This document shows positions 33,812 to 43,582 of a DNA stretch of 64,000 nucleotides, piece by piece. How positions within the stretch are numbered: position 1 is the first letter of the stretch; each line of letters opens with the position of its first letter. The notes under the pieces are model-generated. The model ran no database searches. It was given only the letters and a program-made list of their open reading frames with translations, and was not told the DNA's origin. A program made the position numbers and the translations under genes. Location: assembly GCA_014905825.1 (NCBI GenBank), contig JACGCN010000001.1, forward strand, positions 3,100,001-3,164,000, given 5' to 3'. This DNA comes from Lyophyllum atratum. Lineage: Eukaryota; Basidiomycota; Agaricomycetes; Agaricales; Lyophyllaceae.

Positions 33812-35433
33812 CTAGACCCACTCAATGATATCCCTTCCGTTCTCCGGACTAATCCAAAAGGGCTTCAAACATTTTGGCAAGCGAACCCCAGTAAGCTTGC
33901 TTTGCTTGTCGTAAACCGCACCATTCTCGAGCAAAGCGACGATGAGACGAGGGATAGCGGCGGCTGTTCCATTCAGTGTGTGGGCGAATGGAAGCGCCGT
34001 CGGCACCGATGGAGGCGCCTCTGAATCAGTTTGGGTCGTCTGACGGCGGTAGCGAATATGCAGGCGCCTCGCTTGATAGTCCGTACAATTGGAAAGTGAG
34101 GAAACTTCGCCCCAACTACCTCGTCCTGGCATCCATGCTTCCATGTCATATTTCTGGTATGCACTGGCACCGAGCTCTTCGGTTGGCATATCCAGAATCC
34201 TAGAGACGAAATCAAAGGGTATTTGGGCTGCCATGTCGGGATAGCTTACCTGAAAGGAAAGCCGAGACCATTCAAGATGGCTTTCTGGACGTCAAGCAGC
34301 TCTTCCATCATTGCTCCGCTTCCGTCCTCTGTTGTTACAGCAAACAGCTCTACTTTCGTAAACTGATGCACTCGATATAAGCCTCTGGTGTCGGCCCCTC
34401 GTGCGCCAGCCTCTGCTCGGAAGGAATGACCCATCCCAACAACTTTCAGTGGCAGGGTTGTCGAGGGGAAGACTTTGTTGGCGAACATCCCTGCCAATGG
34501 AATTTCTGATGTGCCCGCGAGTACAAGCTCTGGAGATGCAGGTGGGGTGTTGATATGATACATTTGTGCCATAGGTGGATCAGAATTGTCGCGTGGTTGA
34601 AAGCCGCAACGGCTGGCAATATCAGAACGCACAACGTCCGGCGTGAGTACTGGTGTAAACCCATGCTTGAGCGCGATTGACATGGCATAGTTTGTCAGAG
34701 CAATCTCCAGTAGCGCAGCCTCATTTAAAAGGTAGTACCACGATGAACCAGTCACCGTCGAGCCGCTTTCCAGATCAAGAAGACCAAGCTTTCTACATAT
34801 GGCCACATGATCGCGTTCAGGATTAGACGGGATAGGATTCGGTCCATGAGTGGCGAGGGTATTGGCGGAAGATTCGGGCCCTAACGGACTATCAGGGTGG
34901 GTGTCGTTTGGTATAGCCAAGGCAAGGGCCAGAAGTTCGCTTTCCATGTCCGCAAGCGTGGATTCTAGTTCCGAAACCTCTGCCTTGAGCTTTGTTGCTT
35001 GCGCCAAAGCCACGTTCTTCGCGTCGACATCTCCGTTACCTGCTGTTTTGCGGATTCGTTCCCCGACCATAGAGCGCTCATTTCGTTTAGTGTTCAAGGA
35101 CATTTTGCAAGCGCTTGTGTTCGGTATATGTGCGAGCGACATGGTCAATTGCACCAAGGGGAAGAGGAGCTTTACGATTTATCGCGTTATTTGACTTTTT
35201 GATGACATTTTCAGCTACGGCTCGATAGTCGATCCGGGGATGGGGAAGGGCTGTTGTTGGCCGAGGATGGGGAGAAGGTTGGGTAGGGTTCGCTTTGAAA
35301 GAGTAGTTGCATCTGGTATGTCTTTTGACTCGATTTTTGGTAAATACAGAGGTTACCATAGGCATGTGAATAGCTCACCAGAGACAGAAATAGTTGGTGA
35401 GCGCGAAATCGAAGCTGAACAACGGGAAAGCAT
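33812..35433 (-). CDS. Mitochondrial seryl-tRNA synthetase, with a frame break
   Basis: Charges mitochondrial tRNA-Ser. The N-terminus from ATG 35433 (MLSRCSASISRSPTISVSG) looks like a mitochondrial targeting sequence. The tRNA-binding arm starts IDYRAVAENVIKKSNNAI, continues YTEHKRLQ and RNERSMVGERIRKT. The class II core has TGSSWYYLLNEAALLEIALT, LAGTSEIPLAGMFANK, GHSFRAEAGARGADTRGLYR (motif 2) and LNGTAAAIPRLIVALLENG (motif 3). An in-frame TAA at 35087-35089 breaks the arm: skipping one base there restores the frame into KRNERSMVG. No intron fits the gap. It is therefore either a sequencing or assembly indel or a recent mutation; all other parts look intact. It diverges from the RFC gene. 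Confidence 0.85.
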
Positions 35434-35550
35434 GGCGACAAGTGCAGCAATAGAAATTAGAATTTCCTCAACCCAATACTGGACTCTGGTCACATTGTTT
35501 ATTTCTGAAGATGCTGTCCAAAGAAATACTGTCACTTGACCGTGACAGCA

Positions 35551-35556
35551 CGCGTT
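35551..35556. promoter_or_regulatory. ACGCGT (MCB-type) box upstream of RFC
   Basis: Lies 24 bp upstream of the RFC start codon. ACGCGT is bound by MBF in fungi and often marks G1/S genes; a role here is inferred. Confidence 0.35.
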
Positions 35557-35580
35557 GATTGGTGTCACCAGCTTTCTTTC

Positions 35581-36989
35581 ATGTCATCCTCGAAAAGCGC
35601 GACGAAGGCTGTGGACACTCAATATGAACTGCCGTGGTATGTCTTACTATGCAAGCCCTCGCTAACCCTTATGAATTCGCGATAGGGTCGAAAAATACAG
35701 ACCACACGTGCTAAATGATGTGGTTGGCAATGCGGAAACCATTGACCGTCTCAAAGTCATAGCGAAGGATGGGAACTGTCCCCATATAATCATATCAGTG
35801 AGTTCCACTGTCCGATACCCTTACTGCTCTCAACGATAAATCTTCAGGGCATGCCCGGGATCGGCAAGACGACAAGTATACACTGTCTAGCGCATCAGTT
35901 ACTCGGAGATGCATATAAGGAGGGAGTTCTCGAACTGAACGCGTCGGATGAGCGGTGAGCTCCGTGTCTTTCTATACGTCTATACCCTCTCATACCCCTC
36001 GTCTAGTGGTATTGACGTAGTCCGAAACAAGATCAAGACGTTCGCTCAAAAGAAAGTTACCCTGCCTCCAGGCCGACACAAAATAATTATCCTGGACGAG
36101 GCCGATAGGTCAGCTTTTGTGGGCACGATTCTTATTTCCGGCGCTCATGCCCTTTTTAGCATGACAGCCGGAGCGCAACAGGCCCTACGACGTACGATGG
36201 AGATATATTCCAACACGACCCGATTCTGCCTTGCCTGCAACATGAGCAACAAAATCATCGAGCCTATCCAGAGTCGATGCGCAATTCTTCGATATGCGAA
36301 GCTAAGGGATCAGGAAATCCTGAAGCGTTTGTTGGAGATTTGCGAAATGGAGAAGGCATGTCTACGTCTTGGATGCGCGTCGGCAGAGGCTTGACATATC
36401 TTCCAGGTTGAGTTCAATGATGACGGGCTCACTGCTCTCATCTTCACGTCAGAAGGAGATATGAGACAGGCGATCAATAATCTTCAATCGACACACTCTG
36501 GCTTCGGTTTCGTCTCGGGCGACAATGTTTTTAAAGTCTGCGATCAACCACATCCCATCATTGTTCAATCAATTATTCGTTGCTGTATGAAGGGTAATGT
36601 TGACGGGGCCATGGATAAGCTGAACGAATTGTGGGACCAAGGATACAGTGCTGTCGACATTGTTGTGACGATTTTCCGTGTCGTGAAAACCTTCGACGAG
36701 TGAGCTGGCTCGTTCATTTTCCCCTCTTATCTCATAACCTCACCTCGAACCCAGAATGCCTGAATATACCAAGTTGGAGTATATCAAGGTTTTCAGTTTT
36801 TCCAATATTTCCGTTTGCTATCTCCTCACCCATCGGTAACAGGAGATCGGCTTCACACATATGCGAATTCTAGAAGGAGTAGGTACACTGCTCCAACTTT
36901 CCGGGCTTGTCGCGCGACTTTGTAAGATGGCGAGTCCCTTCGTTTCCTCCCTAAAGTTTGGCATCTTACCGTTTCTGCTCAGAACATGA
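35581..36989 (+). CDS. RFC4: Replication factor C small subunit (yeast Rfc4 / human RFC2)
   Basis: AAA+ subunit of the clamp loader. ELPW followed by [15 protein letters not shown] opens the protein; Walker A is [20 protein letters not shown], then [10 protein letters not shown], Walker B IIILDEAD (split by an intron), [20 protein letters not shown], and the arginine-finger motif [14 protein letters not shown]. The C-terminal collar has [19 protein letters not shown] and GLVARLCK. About seven introns; the one at 36356-36406 has a GC donor (AAG then gcatgt). The end is uncertain: direct reading stops at 36987-36989, while related proteins stop soon after the helix ending LARLCK. Confidence 0.93.
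36356..36406 (+). other. GC-AG intron in the RFC gene
   Basis: The 51-nt intron starts gcatgt after AAG and ends ttccag. Any GT donor nearby would break the conserved [12 protein letters not shown] junction. Confidence 0.8.
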
Positions 36990-38046
36990 AACCGGAGCTT
37001 TTCAAAGTTTGATCATGGACGCAATCTCTTGCTTCCATTCTTCAGACTTTATAGTTTTGTATATGTAGCGTAATTTATCCCATCTTTCCTCCCATAGTCC
37101 TGGTATGCGATGAGGTGGCGCAAACCGTCAGACACGTATGTGCAGCAAGATGACTTGTGGTATTGGATCTGGATAGACTGAAGACCCGAGGACATGAAGA
37201 AGCTTTTTCCGGTATCCCTGCGTATATTGAGCGGTTACTTCTCATCTTGATAGTCGCCAGAAGGAGTCTCGGGATGGAAAAGAGCTATAGATGGCAATTA
37301 ACTTGTCGCCACAAATCGGCCATGTGAGGTAGAAGCGATTGATAAAAACCTGGCTCTTGAGGAATTTTGGCTTAATGAAAAGAAATTCCTTCAGCATTTG
37401 CGCTGACCCGGGCAGGGACCGACAGGTAAGGATCCCAGAGAGATTCTGGATATGGCACCGCCATGTACCGCGGATAGTGAATCCAGGCTATGGTATATTG
37501 AGGAACACGGAAAAAATGGTCTTCATACGCCATTCCGCCATGAGTTGCATATTATAAACGGGAACTTGCCTGAACTTGCACAAAGATACAAGCCAGCTGC
37601 AGCAAGGACGCCGAGCTCCACTTTCGTATATCCTAGCGTTTGTGCGCCGCAAGTGACGACTTGCATCTTCGGTATATCTTGCCATAAGTAGGCTAATCAA
37701 AATCAATCGCTGCAATACCTAATAGTGTATCAAGCATGAATTCAATGTGAGCGTCCACCACTGGCCTCTAGGCTTTGGCTCAAAGCAATGTCGAAGACGA
37801 CATTACTGGTAGCGTACAGCAAAGTAACAAGTTGCTAATTCCTGATACTATCCGCAATCAGTCGTTCCTCCGTTCTTTATTATCGTGTCTGAGAAACGAA
37901 AGGCGCGCCTCTGCCAGAGTCTCCGAGTCCGAGTCCAAGGTGGTACAATAACGGGACAGTACCACGTGACGTCATATCTCACTCAGCTCGACTCTCGAGC
38001 CTCAGTCATCCTCGTCCTCAAACTCTCTCCTCCCCTGCCACGTCCG
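36990..38046. other. Long gene-poor gap (about 1 kb)
   Basis: No gene could be supported. Short open stretches exist (for example about 37342-37413, reading IDKNLALEEFWLNEKKFLQH before a stop), which might be a decayed coding fragment or chance. No repeats or RNA genes were recognised. Confidence 0.45.
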
Positions 38047-38972
38047 ATGGCGCAATTAGATACTCCCGTATCGCGCCGCCTTCAGTCGGTGAAGAATATC
38101 ATCATCGTTCTCGCTGGGAAAGGCGGCTGTTGGGAAATCATCCGTGTCGACCCAGCTTGCACTTAATCTCCATGCTTCTTCGCCAACAGCCAAAGTTGGC
38201 ATCCTTGACGTGGATCTTACTGGACCTTCAATACCGCGAATGCTTGGCCTGGACGGACATGGGGTACATCAGAGTAGTGACGGTTGGGTTCCTGTGTATG
38301 CCGATGGATCGGACGCGAGGCTGGCATGCATGAGCGTTGGCTTTCTATTGAAGAACAAAGGCGATTCAGTGGTGTGGCGAGGCCCGAAGAAGAATGGCAT
38401 GATCAGACAGTTTCTGAGTGATGTGCGATGGGGAGAATTGGACTACTTGGTCATAGACACACCCCCAGGTTGCTGTCCTCTTGCGCTTCGAAAGACCTTG
38501 TATTCATATACATTTGCGATCAGGGACATCGGATGAGCATCTTTCGCTACTTGAACACATGGCGCCAGTGCACTCTCGCTTATCGGCAGTCATTGTGACT
38601 ACACCTCAAGCGGTTGCACTGATGGATGCAATGAAGTGTCTCTCGTTTACTCGAGCGGTAAATCTTCCTATCCTCGGCCTGATAGAGAACATGAGCGGCT
38701 ACGTTTGCCCATGTTGCGGGGACATTAGCAACGTGTTTTCGACGGGAGGGGGGGCAGAGATGGCGCGAAAGGAAGGGCTGACGTTCTTGGGAAGTCTTCC
38801 TGTGGACACAGAGCTCGTGACTCTGTTGGATGCGGCCGAGGTGGAAGACCCGGCGAAGGATGGACCGGAGAAGAAGGGACCAGACATTCTGGAGCGATAT
38901 GCTTTGACGTCGTCGGCCACGCTGTTTAAGACGATATTAGAGAAGATAGTAGAGAGGCTCGGGCAAGTGTAG
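38047..38972 (+). CDS. CFD1: Cfd1/NUBP2 cytosolic Fe-S scaffold ATPase, with a frame break
   Basis: P-loop scaffold that assembles Fe-S clusters for cytosolic and nuclear proteins with Nbp35. ATG 38047 gives [13 protein letters not shown]; the deviant Walker A should continue [15 protein letters not shown], which is in the next frame because of one extra base at about 38128 (ggcggc-t-gttggg). Further motifs are [47 protein letters not shown] with an intron, and the C-terminal Cys pair [16 protein letters not shown] that binds the shared cluster. One intron (from about 38469) fits perfectly, so the indel is isolated. No intron can span the P-loop break. Because the gene is essential in yeast, a sequence error is the first suspicion. 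Confidence 0.88.
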
Positions 38973-39306
38973 TCAAGCGAATAAGGTTTATCAGGATTTG
39001 CCTCGTTCCATTCAACAATCCGAAATAGGCAACATGTTGGGCACGACCTTTGCCAACGCGAACGCGTTCTTCTCTCTTTCCCCCCACCATGCCACCGTCC
39101 CACTGAGCTGCCCCCGCCCAATCCCTTTTCCCTCTCCCTTTTGACGACACCCCTGCCACGACACACCTCTACAACTCAGAACCCCACCACCCAAAATATA
39201 ATCGAGTGCCACATCCGGTGCGTCTACTGACCGCGTTTTATCGATGGCCTCACATTAATTTTTTTTAATACCAATAGAAACTTAGGCCCATCCCTTTGGT
39301 GGAGTT
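38973..39306. other. Intergenic gap
   Basis: The 334 bp between the CFD1 stop and the next start contain a pyrimidine-rich region around 39070-39140. No gene seen. Confidence 0.45.
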
Positions 39307-40895
39307 ATGGACGACATCCCATACACCACCCCCGAAGAAGACCCTTTTAATGTCCAGCCTCTTCCAGTTGCAACCCCGCCGCCGGCGTTCAAGCCTGCTT
39401 GACAAATGGATTCAAGAACAGCAGAAAAATCCCGACGACGAGCCTCCACCCACTGTGCACAATCATCCATATCTCGCATATCCGGAACTTTGGGAGAGAA
39501 CCCATCAATCCTTCCAAGGATGACGTCGTGACCTTGGACAACTATGACTTGGTCAACGATGATGATATTCCCCAAGTCATGTATGACGAGAAAGAGGTGC
39601 GATTCCTTTCATCGCCGCTATTTTTTTCCTGTATAATTCGTGTTTAACGCCTCGCCGATAGGTCTTCTCCACTCCTACAACGGCACGTACGAGGCGCACC
39701 TCCAAACTCCTTCATACACCCTCCTCTTTCCGCAACTTTAACCTACCTTTCCGTTCAGCCTCACCCGCATCCTCATCGCTTCCAGACGGCTCGCCGCGTT
39801 CCTCGAGATTTTCTTTTCTTCCGCGTACTCCCCGCCACAGTACAGATGCAAACTTTGGGAGTGGAAGAAGCTCCAGTCACCAACACAACCGATCCACCAG
39901 CCTTTCCACGCTGAATCAGGGAAAGAGCCCTTACTGCAACGATATCCCAAATGCTGGCACCTCAGCAAGGTGGCGTCCAAGCGTTCTTGGCCATTTCGCT
40001 GCATCTTCCACCTCCCAAGCATCGGTGCCTTCAGATACAGCCTACACGCCATCCCGTCCTAGTATTTCATCTGGCGATACTTACACATCCGGCACAGCAA
40101 CTAGTACTGAAAGCGACCTCCCCATGACTCCGTCGAGGATGAACTTCATGGATTCAATACGCTTCCGGAGCAGATCTAGCGGAAGTGGATTCACCTCTGG
40201 ATCGATAATGTCATCCGGCCCCCTACAGGTGCAAAAGCTAGGAACATCCCCTGGTCATTCCAGCACTCCCGCCCTTTCAATTATGGGCTCGGGTCCAGGG
40301 AGCGCGTCTACTTCCACACTAGCTCGCCGGCCACAAACCACACGAATACCCCTCGTCCCTAAACCTGGATCAAGGTTGGCGAATTCGAACATCGATCATG
40401 GTAATGACGATGATGATGACGACACATACCACGGTGTCGTAAGTACCATCAAACAACATGATCCTACCCGCCCCCATGTGGCCTACTCTTCGGGTGGAAC
40501 CCTGCCCCGTGTTAGCATTGCGTCTCTAAGCTCACGCCACAGGAAAAAGAAGAAGTTAGGTTGTCAGAGGTGTTGGTGCAAATGATGCTCGTAAATTCGA
40601 GGGCGTAAAGCGATGGTGTGAGGTAAGTCATGCCCTCCGTCTAACCTACTGGATAAGTTTTAACCAGCATGACAGAGCTTTGGCGAAGTAAGCCAGATCG
40701 TACGAATGCCGAACGGGGACCTGCATATTCATTTCCGCCTGGCAGAAGTTGCTGATACCGTATGTATTGAAAATATGTGGACTTTCCATGAGCTGATGCT
40801 TATTCTCCAAATAGGTATGCCGACTACGTGCCAAAGTGTATATCGCTGGAGTAGGAAGCGTCCAGCTATCATGGCTCACTGGCGACAAACGATGA
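39307..40895 (+). CDS. Unknown disordered protein with a C-terminal RRM-like fold, frame-broken
   Basis: The start MDDIPYTTPEEDPFN at 39307 is in a different frame from the next segment (LLDKWIQEQQKNPDDEPPPT), which is again in a different frame from DDVVTLDNYDLVNDDDIPQ. A long Ser/Thr/Pro-rich middle follows after a normal intron (ends 39661). Near 40558 one base must again be skipped to reach VVRGVGANDARKFEGVKRWC. The final exons read SFGEVSQIVRMPNGDLHIHF, ADTV and CRLRAKVYIAGVGSVQLSWL, which has the beta-alpha-beta pattern of a noncanonical RRM. Each of the three breaks is plus one base. Without a known relative the breaks are judged only from open frames and protein-like composition, so this model is tentative. 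Confidence 0.5.
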
Positions 40896-41543
40896 CATTC
40901 TCATAATTCAGCATGCGTTAGCCATGCAATGGTAAGACTTTCTGATGGCACGCCCTGTACTCTTGGTGTCGATCTGTACTTCTATTTCACAGATATGAAA
41001 TCTGTACGACTCACTCATGCCCACCAACTCTATCCATCACCGTAATTCTCTGGATACCAGAACGTGCCTCACTCTCTCCATTATGCTTATCCTCCCCACG
41101 ATACGAAATTATGCCGTAAGTAAAGACTTGCCTCATCTCGCCGTGCCATACCAACCAGCTACGTTCACAGAATCATGCCCCCCCTCTCATAGTATCTTAA
41201 CCACCCTACTGTGTTATCCACTGCCGCGGTCGTTTAATCTGATTCACCATCTCCTCATTGTCCTACCACACATCACACAACGCGTACCTTTTCCCTCTGT
41301 ACATCCAATGGACCGGACCCGTTTGCACTGCACCTACATCAGTTAGCCTAGTGCTGTATCCTTTCTTTGTGTAATCACTCAACCCAATACAGTCAGCTTT
41401 TGACGCGTGAAGTCACGAATGCTGACCATCACGGTCACGGCTTGCCAATGAGCCACCGATCGCAAAGCCCGATCACTGCCCTTGGGAGCTGGTTACGGCT
41501 GACAGCATAAGAAGGATCATGTCAGTCCATCGCCTCCCTATCA
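40896..41543. other. Intergenic gap
   Basis: About 650 bp with no supportable gene. It should hold the 3' end of the preceding transcript and the lipase promoter. Confidence 0.45.
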
Positions 41544-43124
41544 ATGTTCTCCCATGGCCCCTCTCGTCCCAATAGCAAGCAAGATGCTTACGGACTTGAA
41601 CCGGTGCCGCTTATTATCGTTGAAGGCTTTCTAGGAGGCGCTGGCGCCGTCTTGTGGGGCGATTTCGAACAATATCTCAATGAAGGCTACAGCGGCAAGC
41701 CAAGGAGTGTCATATTTGCCAGGTACAGGTTCTTAGCTCATCGAATACGTTCGAAGCTATAACCTGTTGTCTCGTAGAGTCGGGCCCGTCAGCTCCTTGC
41801 ATGATCGTGCGTGCGAGCTTTACTACGCACTGCGTGGGGGAACCGTCGACTACGGTGAGGACCACAGCAGAATTCATCGCCATTCACGATATGGTCGACC
41901 AATTGCTTCTGGCCTTTATCCACATTGGTCTCCGCAGTATCCATTACACTTTCTTGGACATTCCATGGTAACTCACCCTTCTCCTCTGCTGCCTCACCGA
42001 GTTCTGACCAAGCGTTCAGGGAGGCCCAACAATCACCAAGTTGCAGTACCTTTTGCAGAAGGACCATTTTGGTTTGAGCGACCACCCTGACATGGTCTTA
42101 TCTGTCAGCTCGAGCAAGTCGCTAATTCATGACTTGCATAAATCCCTCTGACCTGCTCCCAGTCTCCGCCCCATTTAGAGGCACGCAGCTGGTTTACGCT
42201 CTAGGGGAATGTACGGTGGCGGCCCCTGCAGTGCGAGCCCTCTCGGTCGGCTCATTACTAGCCAAATGGGTACACCTTGTAACATTCTTTTCACCGTTCA
42301 TACCTCCATTTCTGGATCTACACGCCGAATCCCGATCGTTGTCATTTCGAGAAATCTCGTTTCCTGCATGGCTGAAACAACTCTGGAGCAGCGACTGGGC
42401 AGAGAGCCGGGACGCCACACCATTTGATGTGACGTTTGAGGCGGCTGACTAAACGCGAGGAGAATCTGGAGGGACACCCCCACCATAGGACTCATTATAG
42501 GAGCCATGTTACCTGTATCGTGAGTGACTCGGGCTTGCCTTTGAAGACGATAAATCACCATAATTACAGAGCTCAAGTTTGGTGATGGATATGAAGTCCG
42601 CCCCTCTATCCTCACTTTGCGCACTGCCCCTATACTTCACATCTCGGTCGATGGCATCATTCGACTTCACTACATTGCTGCCTATACCATCCTTTCTTGA
42701 ACATGCTTTGACCTATTCCTATCCCTTGTCTCTTTCATCCCTGAAAGATGAAGTTATGGAGCTAGGCCTCGTCTCTGAAGCCATCAACCAGGAATATTGG
42801 GCGAACGATGGCGTGGTGCCCCTCTTTTCGCAGTGGCATCCCTTTCGATGCAGGTATGTCTAATTCTTTAGATGCCTAGGTGACATGACCCGAATAGCCT
42901 ACAGCCCGACTCGATGTAGACACTCATCCCCCGGAAAAATCATGGTAGACCTTCAAGACAAGCCTGAGCCAGGGATTTGGCATGTCGGCGAAGTGGAGGA
43001 GGCTAATCACATATCCTTCGTACCCTTCTGGAGGGGTACGCTGCGGCAGAAAGCCTTTTGGGAGAGTAAAGGGCGATGGCTCAGAGCGATAGATGATACG
43101 TTACCTGGTTGTTCTGGATTTTGA
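41544..43124 (+). CDS. Alpha/beta-hydrolase lipase (bacterial family I.5-like), with a frame break
   Basis: Likely triacylglycerol lipase. LIIVEGFLGG opens the fold; VGPVSSLHDRACELYYAL and TVDYGEDHS are typical of the Staphylococcus/Geobacillus lipase type. The nucleophile elbow GHSMGGPTI is joined across an intron, followed by SISAPFRGTQLVYALGE. Later parts include FEAAD, EEYWAND-like QEYWANDGVVPLFSQWHPF, CSPTRCRH and WHVGEVEEANHISFVPFW, the last carrying a probable catalytic His. One intron (42114-42162) uses a GC donor. An in-frame TAA at 42450-42452 interrupts the protein; skipping one base there restores KREENLEGHPHH. No signal peptide is evident, so it may be intracellular, which is unusual for this lipase type but seen in fungi. 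Confidence 0.8.
42114..42162 (+). other. GC-AG intron in the lipase gene
   Basis: Starts gcaagt after TCGA and ends tcccag. It joins MVLSVSS to ISAPFRG in frame; the neighbouring GT does not. Confidence 0.7.
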
Positions 43125-43582
43125 TAATGCCGTTTCTTTCTCACTAAATGCGGGGAAGGTACAAAGGAACGTATATGTCGGGTGGACGTGGGTGAGGATG
43201 TTCAAAATGTAGGGTGATTGGGAGAAAAGGACTACAAAACAATAACACGAAAACGAAAGCAAGTATGTGAACAACAGCAAATGTGTGAGCGAAAGGCGGG
43301 TGAAAACAAATATACGCGAACGGTGGACAGTGTTGCGATAGCTTTGAATGATAGGGTGAGCGGGGAATAGGTAAGAGAATGCGGGAGGAACGATGATGAT
43401 GATATGCTCCTTGGAGAATCGGGAGAGCCGATACATGCGAGGAAAACAGGAAGATGGGGAAAAAAATGTAGGTTGGGAACGATGTCATAATGCTTGGGTT
43501 TCATGATTGGATGATTGTAAAATAGGATCGATGGTTCGAAAACGAAATGAAAGGTACATATTGACCGAGAACTGCATCCATA
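43125..43582. other. Convergent intergenic gap
   Basis: 458 bp between the lipase stop and the stop of the RRM gene. Purine-rich on the top strand; no gene supported. Confidence 0.45.

Noticed and set aside
35030..35105. An intron removing the stop in seryl-tRNA synthetase
   Set aside because: The only gt...ag pair nearby has a poor donor, removes conserved arm residues and leaves the wrong frame.
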